This document shows positions 1 through 8,945 of a stretch of DNA of 64,000 bases, piece by piece; within the stretch, counting starts at the first letter, position 1, and the number at the start of each line of letters is the position of its first letter. The notes under the pieces are model-generated. The model was given only the letters and a program-made list of their open reading frames with translations, was not told where the DNA came from and searched no databases. The position numbers were made by a program, and so were the translations under genes. The stretch lies in contig NZ_CP040748.1 in assembly GCF_006007965.1 (NCBI RefSeq), positions 3,286,001 through 3,350,000 of the forward strand. Reading direction: 5' to 3'. This DNA is from Nocardioides jishulii. GTDB taxonomy: Bacteria > Actinomycetota > Actinomycetes > Propionibacteriales > Nocardioidaceae.

Positions 1-2
1 TC

Positions 3-1793
3 GACTGGAGCAACCCGCCCTTCGCGAAGTGGTTCGTCGGCGGCGAGATCAACGCCTCGGTCAACTGCGTCGACCGCCACGTCGAGGCCGGTCGCGGCGA
101 CAAGGTCGCGCTGCACTGGGTCGGCGAGCCCGCCGATGACACGCGTGACATCACCTATGCCGAGCTCAAGGACGAGGTGTCGAAGGCGGCCAACGCGCTC
201 ACCGAGCTCGGCGTGAAGAAGGGCGACCGGGTCGCCATCTACATGCCGATGATCCCCGAGACCGTCGTGACCATGCTGGCGTGCGCCCGTCTGGGCGCCC
301 CGCACACGGTGGTCTTCGGCGGCTTCTCCTCCGACGCCCTCGCCTCGCGCATCACCGACTGCGGCGCGGAGGTCGTGGTCACCTCCGACGGCGGCTACCG
401 CCGTGGCGCCCCGTCGGCGCTGAAGCCGGCGGTCGACGAGGCGGTCGAGAAGGTCCGGGCCGCGGGCGAGGTGACCGTACGCAACGTGCTGGTGGTGCGG
501 CGTACGGGGCAGGACGTCGCGTGGAACGAGGGCACCGACGTGTGGTGGCACGACGTCGTCGACGGCGCCTCGACCGAGCACACGCCCGAGATGCACGACG
601 CCGAGCACCCGCTCTACGTCATGTACACCTCCGGCACGACGGGCAAGCCGAAGGGCATCCTGCACACCACCGGTGGCTACCTGGTCGGCACGTCGTACAC
701 GCACTGGTCAGTCTTCGACCTCAAGCCGGAGACCGACGTCTACTGGTGCACCGCCGACGTCGGCTGGGTCACCGGCCACTCCTACATGGTCTACGGACCG
801 CTCGCCAACGGCGCGACGCAGGTGATGTACGAGGGCACCCCCGACGCGCCGCACAAGGGCCGCTGGTGGGAGATCATCGAGAAGTACGGCGTGACGATCT
901 TCTACACCGCGCCGACCGCGATCCGGACCTTCATGAAGCAGGGCGCCGACATCCCGGCGAAGTTCGACCTCTCCTCGATCCGCCTGCTCGGCTCGGTCGG
1001 TGAGTCGATCAACCCCGAGGCCTACATGTGGTACCGGGAGCACATTGGTGCCAACAAGGCTCCCATCGTCGACACCTGGTGGCAGACCGAGACGGGTCAG
1101 ATCCTGCTCTCACCGCTGCCCGGCGTGACCGCCGGCAAGCCCGGATCGGCGATGCGTCCGCTGCCCGGCATCGTCGCCGACGTGGTCGACGACGATGCCC
1201 ACTCGGTGCCCGACGGGTCCGGCGGCTACCTCGTGCTCAAGGAGCCGTGGCCGGCGATGCTGCGCACCATCTGGGGCGACGACCAGCGCTTCATCGACAC
1301 CTACTGGTCGCGCTGGAAGGGGCTCTACTTCGCCGGTGACGGCGCGAAGAAGGACGACGACGGCGACATCTGGCTGCTCGGTCGCGTCGACGACGTGATG
1401 AACGTGTCGGGCCACCGGCTCTCGACCACCGAGATCGAGTCGGCGCTGGTCTCGCACCCCAAGGTCGCCGAGGCCGCGGTGGTCGGCGCCGCCGACGACA
1501 TGACCGGCCAGGCCGTCTGCGCCTTCGTGATCCTGCGCGACAACGCCGGCGACGGCGGAGCCGACATCGTCTCCGAGCTGCGCAACCACGTCGCCAAGGA
1601 GATCGGAGCGATCGCCAAGCCGCGCCAGATCATGGTGGTGCCCGAGCTGCCGAAGACCCGCTCCGGCAAGATCATGCGCCGCCTCCTCAAGGACGTGGCC
1701 GAGGGCCGCGACGTCGGTGACGTGACCACGCTGGCCGACTCGTCGGTGATGGACCTGATCAAGGCCCGCGAGGAGGCGACGGCCAAGAGCTGA
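3..1793 (+). CDS. acs: acetyl-CoA synthetase (AMP-forming), 5' partial
   Basis: This is the C-terminal ~596 residues of an acetyl/propionyl-CoA synthetase of the ANL adenylating superfamily; the start lies before the window and the frame is open from base 3. It activates acetate with ATP to acetyl-AMP and then forms acetyl-CoA in the cytosol. Visible motifs are the AMP-binding loop [11 protein letters not shown] (about residue 207 of the visible part), TWWQTETG (about 357), and the C-terminal [11 protein letters not shown] (about 548), whose lysine is the residue acetylated for control in this family. The stop is followed 17 bases later by a strong hairpin. Acetate and propionate specificity cannot be separated by eye. 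Confidence 0.95.
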   Translation, partial: DWSNPPFAKWFVGGEINASVNCVDRHVEAGRGDKVALHWVGEPADDTRDITYAELKDEVSKAANALTELGVKKGDRVAIYMPMIPETVVTMLACARLGAPHTVVFGGFSSDALASRITDCGAEVVVTSDGGYRRGAPSALKPAVDEAVEKVRAAGEVTVRNVLVVRRTGQDVAWNEGTDVWWHDVVDGASTEHTPEMHDAEHPLYVMYTSGTTGKPKGILHTTGGYLVGTSYTHWSVFDLKPETDVYWCTADVGWVTGHSYMVYGPLANGATQVMYEGTPDAPHKGRWWEIIEKYGVTIFYTAPTAIRTFMKQGADIPAKFDLSSIRLLGSVGESINPEAYMWYREHIGANKAPIVDTWWQTETGQILLSPLPGVTAGKPGSAMRPLPGIVADVVDDDAHSVPDGSGGYLVLKEPWPAMLRTIWGDDQRFIDTYWSRWKGLYFAGDGAKKDDDGDIWLLGRVDDVMNVSGHRLSTTEIESALVSHPKVAEAAVVGAADDMTGQAVCAFVILRDNAGDGGADIVSELRNHVAKEIGAIAKPRQIMVVPELPKTRSGKIMRRLLKDVAEGRDVGDVTTLADSSVMDLIKAREEATAKS

Positions 1794-1810
1794 GTCGCCC
1801 GAGCCCGTAC

Positions 1811-1850
1811 GCACGACGGCCGCGTCCCGAGAGGGGCGCGGCCGTCGTGC
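1811..1850 (+). terminator. hairpin terminator after acs
   Basis: Two 18-base arms (1811-1828 and 1833-1850) pair with one mismatch around a GAGA loop. It lies between acs and a convergent gene and could stop transcription from both sides. There is no clear T-run. Confidence 0.7.
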
Positions 1851-1878
1851 GTGGTGCGGGCGTACGTGGTGTGCCCCC

Positions 1879-2865
1879 TCAGGCGTCCCCGCCGTCCGTC
1901 CCGAGCGCCTCCCGCAGCCGCGGCAGCAGCTCCGCCTCGGCCACCTCGAGGAACTCCTCCTGTCGCTGGTCGCCGACCTGCAGCAGTGCCAGGTCCGTGA
2001 ACCCGGCATCGGCGTACGCCTTCACGTTCTCGACGATGCGCTCGAGGTCGGGACCACAAGCGATCGCCTCGGCGACGTCCTCGGGCCGCACCGTGGTGGT
2101 GGCCTGCGCGAAGGCCACCGGTCCCGGCAGCTCGGCGTTGACGCGCCACCCGTGCGGCGACCAACGGAACTGGTCGTGGGCCAGCGCAAGGGCCTCTGCC
2201 TCGTCGGGGCCCCAGCAGATCGGCAGCTGACCGATCTTGCGGCCCGTGGAGCCACCGCGCGCCGCGTCCCAGGCCTCGACCAGCGTGGCCTCGGGGGCGA
2301 CCGCCACCATGTCGTCGACGAGTGGTGCGAAGCGGTCGATGCCCCGCTCCCCGGAGACCGCGGCGGCGATGCGCACCCGCTCGTCCGGCAGGTCCCACAA
2401 CCGTGCGTTGTGCACCTGGAAGTGCTCCCCCTGGAAGTCCAGGATCGCGCCGTCCAGCAGCTCGGAGATGATGGCGATGGCCTCCACGAGCATGTCCTGC
2501 CGCACCTCGACGGCGGGCCACGCACCGACGACGTGCTCGTTGAGGTTCTCCCCCGACCCGAGCCCCAACGTGAAGCGCCCCTCGCTCAGGACGCCCATGG
2601 TCGCGGCCTTCTGCGCCACCACCGCGGGGTGGTAGCGCCGCGTCGGGCAGGTCACGTACGTCATGAGCTCCACGCGCTCGGTGACCTGGGCGACCGCACC
2701 GAGGACGCTCCAGGCGTACGGGGAGTGCCCCTGGCTCGCCAGCCACGGGAAGTAGTGGTCACTGCTCACCTCGAAGTCGAACCCGGCCGCCTCCGCGCCC
2801 TGGGCATAGCGGACGAGCTCACGAGGGCCCGACTGTTCGGTCATCAACGTGTATCCCAGCTTCAT
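1879..2865 (-). CDS. F420-dependent LLM-class oxidoreductase
   Basis: A 328-residue luciferase-like (TIM-barrel) enzyme that resembles the actinobacterial F420-dependent glucose-6-phosphate dehydrogenase-like group. Seen: N-terminus MKLGYTLMTEQ, the SSDHYFPW segment near residue 35, the nonprolyl-cis-peptide region YVTCPTRRYHPA near 72, and LGLGSGENLNEH near 100, all typical of that subgroup. It probably uses F420 for hydride transfer; the substrate is unknown. It is a single gene convergent with acs. An FMN-linked monooxygenase is the alternative. Confidence 0.85.
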   Translation of the reverse strand: MKLGYTLMTEQSGPRELVRYAQGAEAAGFDFEVSSDHYFPWLASQGHSPYAWSVLGAVAQVTERVELMTYVTCPTRRYHPAVVAQKAATMGVLSEGRFTLGLGSGENLNEHVVGAWPAVEVRQDMLVEAIAIISELLDGAILDFQGEHFQVHNARLWDLPDERVRIAAAVSGERGIDRFAPLVDDMVAVAPEATLVEAWDAARGGSTGRKIGQLPICWGPDEAEALALAHDQFRWSPHGWRVNAELPGPVAFAQATTTVRPEDVAEAIACGPDLERIVENVKAYADAGFTDLALLQVGDQRQEEFLEVAEAELLPRLREALGTDGGDA

Positions 2866-3048
2866 GCCGAGACCCGTACCCCACGCTCACCTCGGTCATG
2901 CCTGCGTCATCGGGAGGCTCGTACGCACCGGGTGCGGCCCTGCATCGTTCGGGAACGAGCGGGTACCAGTGCTCCGATGGCACTGGAGGGGGCCAGGACG
3001 TGGCGTCCCTCCGACGTGACCTGACGTTCCTCCACGAAAGGACGCACC

Positions 3049-3525
3049 ATGTCTGTTCGACCAGAAAGGATCCCGACCCGGTCGGGAGTGACCTCCACCC
3101 AGATGCAGCTGTGTGCCCTCGTCTTCGGCGTGGTGTTCCTGCTGGTGGGTGTCGCGGGGTTCATCCCGGGCATCACGACCGACTACGACACGATGAAGTT
3201 CGCCGGGCACGACTCCAAGGCGATGCTGCTCGGGATCTTCCAGGTCTCCGTGCTCCACAACGTGATCCACCTGCTCTACGGCGTCGCCGGCCTCGCCCTG
3301 GCCCGCTCGTGGAACTCAGCACGCATCTACCTGGTCGTGGGCGGGCTCGGCTACGCCGTGGTCTGGCTCTACGGCGTGGTCGTCGACCGCGAGCACGAGG
3401 CCAACTTCGTCCCGCTCAACAGCGCCGACGACTGGCTGCACCTGGTGCTCGCCATCGCGATGGTCGGCCTGGGCCTGCTGCTCAGCAAGGAGCGTCGCGG
3501 CATCGGGAGCGACGCGCCGATGTGA
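3049..3525 (+). CDS. DUF4383 membrane protein
   Basis: A 158-residue protein with four hydrophobic segments (about residues 24-42, 66-90, 90-110 and 125-145). The arrangement and the motif LGIFQVSVLHNVIHLLYGVAGL match the DUF4383 family, whose function is unknown. The start ATG has the Shine-Dalgarno AAAGGA seven bases upstream. Genes on both sides point the other way, so it is probably monocistronic. Confidence 0.75.
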   Translation: MSVRPERIPTRSGVTSTQMQLCALVFGVVFLLVGVAGFIPGITTDYDTMKFAGHDSKAMLLGIFQVSVLHNVIHLLYGVAGLALARSWNSARIYLVVGGLGYAVVWLYGVVVDREHEANFVPLNSADDWLHLVLAIAMVGLGLLLSKERRGIGSDAPM

Positions 3526-3577
3526 GAGGTGTCCATGCCCCAGCAGGGCTGAGCACGGACCGCGGTGGCGGTGGCGC

Positions 3578-4021
3578 TCAGCCCTGGAGCAGGTGCTCGT
3601 TCCGGGTCCTGATCAGTCGCTCCAGGTAGCGAGCGAGGACAAGGCGCTCGGCGACTGACCCCAGGGGGCCGAAGGGGGCGTCGAAGTCGATGGTGTCGAC
3701 CATGCGGGTCCGTCCGTCGACCGCGTCGAACCGGTGCTCGTGACGGAAACGCTTGAAAGGTCCTCGGACCTGCTCGTCGACGAAGCGTCGTCCAGGCTCG
3801 AGCACGGTGATACGCGACGTCATCGACCACCAGATGCCGAGGTGCCTCGCTCGCCACGACACCTCCTCGCCCAGGGTGATGAGTCCGCTCGTCACCCCGC
3901 CGACGGCGCGCTCGTCCGAGTCAGCCATCGACGAGAGGTGGAGGTCGATGTCCAGCGAACGCTCCATCAGCTGCTCGGGGCTGAGGTCCGACCAGGTCTC
4001 GATCTCCAGGTGCACGGTCAC
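3578..4021 (-). CDS. SRPBCC (START-like) family protein
   Basis: A 147-residue cytosolic protein of the SRPBCC ligand-binding fold. It shows the usual order: an N-terminal strand HLEIETWSD, the central segment GEEVSWRARHLGIWW, and a C-terminal helix after FDAPFGPLGSVAERL. Family members bind small hydrophobic ligands in a deep pocket; the ligand here is unknown. The GTG start is preceded by GGGAG. It converges on the DUF4383 gene with a 52-base gap. Confidence 0.7.
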   Translation of the reverse strand: MTVHLEIETWSDLSPEQLMERSLDIDLHLSSMADSDERAVGGVTSGLITLGEEVSWRARHLGIWWSMTSRITVLEPGRRFVDEQVRGPFKRFRHEHRFDAVDGRTRMVDTIDFDAPFGPLGSVAERLVLARYLERLIRTRNEHLLQG

Positions 4022-4170
4022 CCGGCCATGCTCCCAGAGCCAGCCCCCCAGGGGGACGGCCTTCGTCCGGACGCCGCGCCGCGCGATGGCTGGGGTGCCC
4101 GCCCGCCCGTAGGCTCGTCCCGACCCGTCATCCGATGGCTCACCGCCGACTCCCCGGCCCAGGAGGCCCC

Positions 4171-4974
4171 GTGTCCCGCACCGGCACCAAGATCCGGACG
4201 ATCCTGCCCAGCCCGGCCCGCTCGGCGGTCGGAGCCACCATCGTGGGTGGCGTGCTGACCGGGCTGGCGGCGGCGCCCGAACGGGTGGGCCACCTCTTCC
4301 GTCGTCGCTTCCCGACCGTGGCGGTCACCGGCATGACCGGCGTCGGCAAGACCCAGCTCGCGGACCGCCTCGCGCGGCGTACGTCCGGGGCCGGCGTCTC
4401 GGAGGTCGGCTCGGCGGTGATGGAGCGGCGTACGCGGCGCTCCGCCCGGCTGCGTGGCTTCCGCTTCCTGGTCGTGCCCGGCGACAACGCCGCCACCCGG
4501 CTCGGTGCGTTGGACGAGGTCTTCCACGACGAGCCCGTCGACGGGGTGATCCACGTGGTGGCCAACGGCTACGCCACCCCGCGGCGTACGGCCGGGACCA
4601 CCGGCGCGGCGACCGCGACCCGCGAGGAGCAGCTGGCCGCCGAGCTCGAGGACTGGGCCATCACCGCGCACCGGATCGCCTCGATGGCAGTGCGTCGCGA
4701 CAAGCCGGTCTGGCTGGTCATCGCCGTGACCAAGGCCGACCTCTTCGCCGACGACATCGACGAGGTCGTGCGGTACTACTCACCCGGCAGCGGCAGCCCG
4801 TTCGCCAACAAGATCGACGAACTCCGAGCGTTGGCCGGCGGCGCCAAGCTCTCCGTGGACGTGCTGCCGGTCTCCAGCCAGGGCGAGCGCAACTCACCCA
4901 TCTCGGCGAAGCAGGCCAGCGCCATGGTCGACGCGCTGGCGGAGCGGCTGGGTCAGCTCAGCGGTCACGTCTGA
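4171..4974 (+). CDS. P-loop GTPase
   Basis: About 267 residues with a Ras-like GTPase domain. Seen: G1 loop GMTGVGKT (about residue 52), a possible G3 at VVPGDN (about 102) and G4 TKAD in AVTKADLF (about 188). The start is set at GTG 4171 because AGGAGG sits at 4161-4166; an ATG at 4135 lacks such a site. The N-terminus has a short hydrophobic stretch (VGATIVGGVLTGLAA) that could touch the membrane. Function unknown. Its stop overlaps the convergent gene by 10 bases. Confidence 0.7.
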   Translation: MSRTGTKIRTILPSPARSAVGATIVGGVLTGLAAAPERVGHLFRRRFPTVAVTGMTGVGKTQLADRLARRTSGAGVSEVGSAVMERRTRRSARLRGFRFLVVPGDNAATRLGALDEVFHDEPVDGVIHVVANGYATPRRTAGTTGAATATREEQLAAELEDWAITAHRIASMAVRRDKPVWLVIAVTKADLFADDIDEVVRYYSPGSGSPFANKIDELRALAGGAKLSVDVLPVSSQGERNSPISAKQASAMVDALAERLGQLSGHV

Positions 4975-5339
4975 GGCTCACCGATCCGCGCCAGCACCTC
5001 CGCGCGCAGACGGCGTACGCGCGCGTGCAGCTCCGCGGCGATGCGGGCGTGCTCGGTCTCGTCCTCGTCCGTCCACTGCGCGCGTGCACTCTGCCGGGCC
5101 GCCTCGTAGATGGCGTCCTCGTAGTCGGAGACCAACCGCAGGGGCGTGCCCGGCTCCCCAGCCGACACGAACGGCTCCGGCTCCCAGCGGGCGACGCGCT
5201 CGCTTCGCTGCTGCTCGAGCCAGCGCGAGACGCCCACGAAGGCGGCCTTGCGCCCAGACGCCCTGCCGACCACCCAGCCGATGACCAGAATTCCAGGCGC
5301 ACCGAAGACGAAGAAGACAAAGGCGGGACTGTCCATCAC
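4965..5339 (-). CDS. small membrane-anchored protein, unknown
   Basis: A 124-residue protein with one N-terminal membrane segment (FVFFVFGAPGILVIGWVVG) followed by a charged, helix-rich cytoplasmic part (ARIAAELHARVRRLRAEVLARIG) that may be coiled coil. I do not recognise a family. GTG 5339 is preferred as start because TAGAGT ends exactly seven bases upstream, matching the leaderless pattern; ATG 5336 is the alternative. It overlaps the end of the convergent GTPase gene by 10 bases. Confidence 0.6.
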   Translation of the reverse strand: MMDSPAFVFFVFGAPGILVIGWVVGRASGRKAAFVGVSRWLEQQRSERVARWEPEPFVSAGEPGTPLRLVSDYEDAIYEAARQSARAQWTDEDETEHARIAAELHARVRRLRAEVLARIGEPQT

Positions 5340-5346
5340 GCCGCCG

Positions 5347-5352
5347 ACTCTA
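5347..5352 (-). promoter_or_regulatory. -10 hexamer TAGAGT, leaderless promoter for the gene at 5339
   Basis: TAGAGT followed by seven bases and then GTG 5339; transcription should start at the start codon. Confidence 0.55.
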
Positions 5353-5417
5353 GGGAGTCGACGGCGTGACGGCAGGACCTTTGGTCATCTGTGAGCGGCC
5401 CCAGCCCGCAACGAGAG

Positions 5418-6605
5418 TCAGGGCTTGAAGACCACCTTCACCATGCCCTCCTCCTTCTTCTGGAAGTGCTGGTAGGCCTGCGGCGCCTCGTCCAGCGGGA
5501 GGTGGTGGGTGGCGAAGGCGTCGACGCCGAACGGGTCGTCCTCGACGAGCATGGCGAGCAGCTCGTCGGTGTGGGCGCGCACGTTGGCCTGGCCCATCCG
5601 CAGCTGCACCTGCTTGTCGAACATCTGGAACATCGGCATCGGGTCGACCGCACCGCCGTAGACACCCGAGAGCGAGACGGTGCCGCCGCGGCGTACGGCC
5701 TCGAGCGCCGTGTGCAGCGCCGCGAGCCGGTCGATGCCGGCCTTCTTCATCATCGGCTCGGCGATCGCGTCGGGCAGGAGCCCCACGAACTTCTGGAGGC
5801 CTTGGGCCACCGGCGAGCCGTGGGCCTCCATGCCGACGGCGTCGATCACCGAGTCGGCGCCGCGGCCGTCGGTCATCTCGCGGACCACCGCCGCCACTCC
5901 GCCGTCGCTCTTCACGTCGTCGAAGTTGATCGTCTCCGCACCGAAGGCCTGCACGCGGGCCAGACGCTCGGGGACACGGTCGACGCTGATCACGCGGTGC
6001 CCGGCGCGTACGCCCATGCGGGCCGCCATGTCACCGATCGGGCCGGCGCCGAGCACGAGCAGGGTGCCGCCGTCGGGGACGTCGGCGTACTTCAGGCCCT
6101 GCCAGGCGGTCGGGAGCACGTCGGAGAGGAAGAGGAACCGGTCGTCGGAGTGCTCGTGCGGCACCTTGACCGGAAGGAAGTTGCCGAACGGGACGCGCAG
6201 GTACTCCGCCTGACCGCCGGGGACCTGCCCGTAGAGCTTGGAGTAGCCGAAGAGGCTGGAGCCGGTGCCGTGCTCCCGGTTCTGAGTCGTCTCGCACTGG
6301 CTGTAGAGCTGCTTGTCGCACATCCAGCACGAACCGCACGAGACGTTGAACGGGATGACCACCCGGTCGCCGACCGCCACCTTGGTGACGTCGGCCCCGA
6401 CCTCCTCGACGATGCCCATCGGTTCGTGCCCGACGACGTCACCGGGCTCCATGAACGCGCCGAGCGTCTCGTAGAGGTGCAGGTCAGAGCCACACAGACC
6501 GGTCGAGGTGACGCGGATGACGATGTCCGTCGGCTCCTCGATGCGGGGGTCGGGAACCTCGGTGACCTGCATGTCGTGAACGCCCTGCCAAGTCACTGCC
6601 TTCAT
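5418..6605 (-). CDS. zinc-dependent alcohol dehydrogenase (formaldehyde-dehydrogenase-like)
   Basis: A 395-residue medium-chain dehydrogenase. Seen: catalytic zinc ligands in GLCGSDLHLYE and GHEPMG, the structural zinc lobe CGSCWMCDKQLYSQC (about residues 96-110), and the NAD-binding loop LGAGPIGDMAARMG (about 188). The long form resembles glutathione-independent formaldehyde and related alcohol dehydrogenases. ATG 6605 is chosen because AAGGTGG lies nine bases upstream and MKAVTWQG is the usual N-terminus; an in-frame extension to 6881 overlaps alkB and looks non-coding. It follows alkB by 92 bases on the same strand, so it may oxidise the alcohols AlkB makes. Confidence 0.85.
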   Translation of the reverse strand: MKAVTWQGVHDMQVTEVPDPRIEEPTDIVIRVTSTGLCGSDLHLYETLGAFMEPGDVVGHEPMGIVEEVGADVTKVAVGDRVVIPFNVSCGSCWMCDKQLYSQCETTQNREHGTGSSLFGYSKLYGQVPGGQAEYLRVPFGNFLPVKVPHEHSDDRFLFLSDVLPTAWQGLKYADVPDGGTLLVLGAGPIGDMAARMGVRAGHRVISVDRVPERLARVQAFGAETINFDDVKSDGGVAAVVREMTDGRGADSVIDAVGMEAHGSPVAQGLQKFVGLLPDAIAEPMMKKAGIDRLAALHTALEAVRRGGTVSLSGVYGGAVDPMPMFQMFDKQVQLRMGQANVRAHTDELLAMLVEDDPFGVDAFATHHLPLDEAPQAYQHFQKKEEGMVKVVFKP

Positions 6606-6697
6606 TGCGCAAACCACCTTCAGGTCGGGGGAAGGGCTCCGGTGTGTGTGAGCCCTGGCTCTGGCCCCTACCCCGCTCTGGGTGGTCGTACACGGCA

Positions 6698-8155
6698 TCA
6701 CGCCGATGCGACGCCCGTCGCCGTCTCCGCCGGGTCGCACGGCACGAAGTCGACCTTCTCCCGTACCCCACAGTCGGGGCAGCACCAGCGCTCGGGGATC
6801 TCGGCCCACGCCGTCCCGGCGGCGAACCCCTCGTGCTCGTCGCCCGCAGCGACCTCGTAGGTGTAGTCGCAGCCCGGGCACCTGGCGGCCAGCACCTCAG
6901 GCACGGCCCCCGGGAGCGCCTCGACGCGTGGCCGCGGCACGGACGGGGCTGGGGCGTCGTCCCCGGCGTACCGAGCCAGGATCTTCTCCCGCTTGCGCGG
7001 CGACAGGTTGGCCCGGGTCAGGTCACCGTCGAAGTGAGACAGCACCCGCGGGTCCATGACGCGCCGCCACACCGCCGGCACGATGGCCAGGACGATCATG
7101 CCGGCATATCCGGTGGGCAGCACCGGAGACTCCTTGTAGTCGCGCAGCGCCTGGTAGCGCCGCGTCGGGTTCGCGTGGTGGTCGCTGTGGCGTTGCAGGT
7201 GGTAGAGCAGCACGTTGGTGGCGATGTTGTTGGAGTTCCAGCTGTGGCTGGGATCCACGCGCTCGTAGCGCTGGCGCTCCCCGACGCCGACCTTCTGCCG
7301 GAGCATCCCGTAGTGCTCCATGTAGTTGACCACCTCGAGCAGCGAGATGCCGACCAGCGCCTGGAGCACCAGGTAGGGCAGCAGGCCGACCCCCAGCCAG
7401 GCCACCAGCCCGGCCCAGAGCCCCGCGGTCATCAGCCAGGCGTTGAGCACGTCGTTGCCCAGGCGGAAGGGGTGCTGCTTGCGGCGGGCGTACCGCCGCT
7501 TCTCCAGGCGCCAGGCCGACCTCACCGAGCCGAGGACGGTACGTGGCCAGAACTGGTAGAAGCTCTCGCCCATGCGGCTGCTGGCCGGGTCCTCCGGCGT
7601 CGCCACCCGCACGTGGTGGCCGCGGTTGTGCTCGATGTAGAAGTGGCCGTAGGCGACCTGCGCCAACGCGATCTTGGAGAGCCACCGCTCGTGCGACTCC
7701 TTCTTGTGACCCAGCTCGTGCGCGGTGTTGATGCCGATGCCACCGATGCACCCGATCGAGATCGCCAGCCCGATCCGGTCGACCGGCCCGAGCTCGGGCG
7801 CCCACCCGAGGGGGTCTCCGCGCATCAGCAGATACATCGCGAGCACGAAGGCCGTGTACTGGATGGGCAGGTAGAGGTAGGTGATCCACCGGTAGTACCG
7901 GTCGTTCTCCAGCGCCTCGATCACGTCGTCCGGCGGGTTGGAGCGGTCGAGCCCGGCGACCAGGTCGATGGCCGGGACGATGACCAGGATGACGATCGGA
8001 CCCAGCCACAACCAGGCGCCCCACCCGGTCGCTCCGTAGCCGGCGTAGCCGACGAAGGCCAGGGACGGCACCACCAGCCCGATCAGCCAGAGGTACCGCT
8101 TGCGGTCGCGCCACTGCGCGGTGGACTCAGGGGTGACGGTGCTGCCGCTGGCCAT
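6698..8155 (-). CDS. alkB: alkane 1-monooxygenase fused to rubredoxin
   Basis: A 485-residue integral-membrane diiron hydroxylase that oxidises the terminal carbon of alkanes, carrying its own electron donor. Histidine clusters are HELGH (146-150), EHNRGHH (175-181), NYMEHYG (287-293) and QRHSDHH (331-337); about six hydrophobic helices surround them. A C-terminal rubredoxin domain (about 412-470) supplies an iron site from CPGC and CPDC. Such fusions are known in actinobacteria. The start has GAGGAG upstream, and a perfect inverted repeat lies just before it. A Zn alcohol dehydrogenase follows. Confidence 0.95.
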   Translation of the reverse strand: MASGSTVTPESTAQWRDRKRYLWLIGLVVPSLAFVGYAGYGATGWGAWLWLGPIVILVIVPAIDLVAGLDRSNPPDDVIEALENDRYYRWITYLYLPIQYTAFVLAMYLLMRGDPLGWAPELGPVDRIGLAISIGCIGGIGINTAHELGHKKESHERWLSKIALAQVAYGHFYIEHNRGHHVRVATPEDPASSRMGESFYQFWPRTVLGSVRSAWRLEKRRYARRKQHPFRLGNDVLNAWLMTAGLWAGLVAWLGVGLLPYLVLQALVGISLLEVVNYMEHYGMLRQKVGVGERQRYERVDPSHSWNSNNIATNVLLYHLQRHSDHHANPTRRYQALRDYKESPVLPTGYAGMIVLAIVPAVWRRVMDPRVLSHFDGDLTRANLSPRKREKILARYAGDDAPAPSVPRPRVEALPGAVPEVLAARCPGCDYTYEVAAGDEHEGFAAGTAWAEIPERWCCPDCGVREKVDFVPCDPAETATGVASA

Positions 8156-8175
8156 GGCGACTCCTCAGCGCGCGG

Positions 8176-8196
8176 GGTGTAAACGGGGTTTACACC
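8176..8196. promoter_or_regulatory. perfect 9-3-9 inverted-repeat operator before alkB
   Basis: Arms GGTGTAAAC (8176-8184) and GTTTACACC (8188-8196) are exact reverse complements with a GGG spacer. The centre lies 31 bases upstream of the alkB start. Size and symmetry fit a TetR- or GntR-type dimer; no regulator gene adjoins. Confidence 0.7.
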
Positions 8197-8251
8197 TCAC
8201 GGTAGAGAAGACGCGAACGCGTGACAAGCGTCACAGCAGCCTCGGTCCGCT

Positions 8252-8461
8252 TCACTCCTCCGGCATCAGGATCCACAGCACCGGATAGATCAACAGCTGG
8301 CTGCCCGGCACCACCATCAGCAGCAGCACGAAGAGCAGCCGAGCCGTCCACGGGCCGAGGCCGAAGCGCTGGCCGAGACCGGCGCAGACACCGGCGATCA
8401 CCTTGCGGTCACGAGGGCGGTAGAGCCCTCGCTGGCCGAAGCTTGCGCGGATGTTCGACAT
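8252..8461 (-). CDS. PspC-domain small membrane protein
   Basis: A 69-residue protein that is essentially one PspC domain: LYRPRDRKVIAGVCAGLG (about 12-29) followed by a hydrophobic helix (LLFVLLLMVVPGSQLLIYPVLWILM). PspC proteins sit in the membrane and take part in envelope-stress sensing. The start ATG 8461 has AGGAGGA just upstream; longer in-frame extensions lack homology. It is followed by the convergent side of nothing obvious and preceded by another small membrane gene. Confidence 0.85.
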   Translation of the reverse strand: MSNIRASFGQRGLYRPRDRKVIAGVCAGLGQRFGLGPWTARLLFVLLLMVVPGSQLLIYPVLWILMPEE

Positions 8462-8550
8462 GGTTCCTCCTGGTGGGTTGTTCCACCAGCCTCCCTCGCA
8501 GCCGCGCGCCAGACCATCGGGATCGTCCCTGACTCGACCCGGGGATCGAC

Positions 8551-8865
8551 TCAGAAGAGGCCCAGCATGAACACCGAGGCGCCCACTCCCACGAGGAAGC
8601 CCACCAGCCCGGTGACCGGACGCTTCAGCCACAGGGTCAGCGCCAGGGCGGCGACGGGCACCCCGATGACGTACAGGCCGAGGATGGTGACGGTGGTGCC
8701 GGAGCCGCCGAGGACGCCGAAGGTGGTGCCGGAGCCATAACCAGGCGCCGTGAGGAGCAGCACGATGAAGCCCGGCAGCATGACCCATCCCGCGACGAGT
8801 GTGCCGACGGCGACGACCAACGTACGAATGGCTCCGCGCAACCGCGAGCTCCCCCCGTTCGTCAT
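8551..8865 (-). CDS. small integral membrane protein, unknown
   Basis: About 104 residues with three hydrophobic segments (around residues 12-38, 50-75 and 82-103) and a basic N-terminus. I do not recognise a family. ATG 8865 is preferred because TAGGGT ends seven bases upstream (leaderless pattern); an earlier in-frame start at 8919 overlaps the opposite promoter region. It is 89 bases before the pspC-like gene on the same strand and may be co-expressed. Confidence 0.6.
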   Translation of the reverse strand: MTNGGSSRLRGAIRTLVVAVGTLVAGWVMLPGFIVLLLTAPGYGSGTTFGVLGGSGTTVTILGLYVIGVPVAALALTLWLKRPVTGLVGFLVGVGASVFMLGLF

Positions 8866-8872
8866 GTCGACG

Positions 8873-8878
8873 ACCCTA
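8873..8878 (-). promoter_or_regulatory. -10 hexamer TAGGGT, leaderless promoter
   Basis: TAGGGT, seven bases, then ATG 8865 on the minus strand. Confidence 0.55.
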
Positions 8879-8932
8879 GGGCCACCGCGCTCCCCCGTCA
8901 CGCTTCTGGTCGAGCCCACGACGCGACCGCGC

Positions 8933-8938
8933 TACCCT
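8933..8938 (+). promoter_or_regulatory. -10 hexamer TACCCT, leaderless promoter
   Basis: TACCCT, seven bases, then ATG 8946; no Shine-Dalgarno is present. Confidence 0.6.
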
Positions 8939-8945
8939 CGCCCCC

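Noticed and set aside
6606..6881. N-terminal extension of the Zn alcohol dehydrogenase
   Set aside because: It overlaps the alkB rubredoxin domain, has no homology, and ATG 6605 has a proper ribosome site and family N-terminus.
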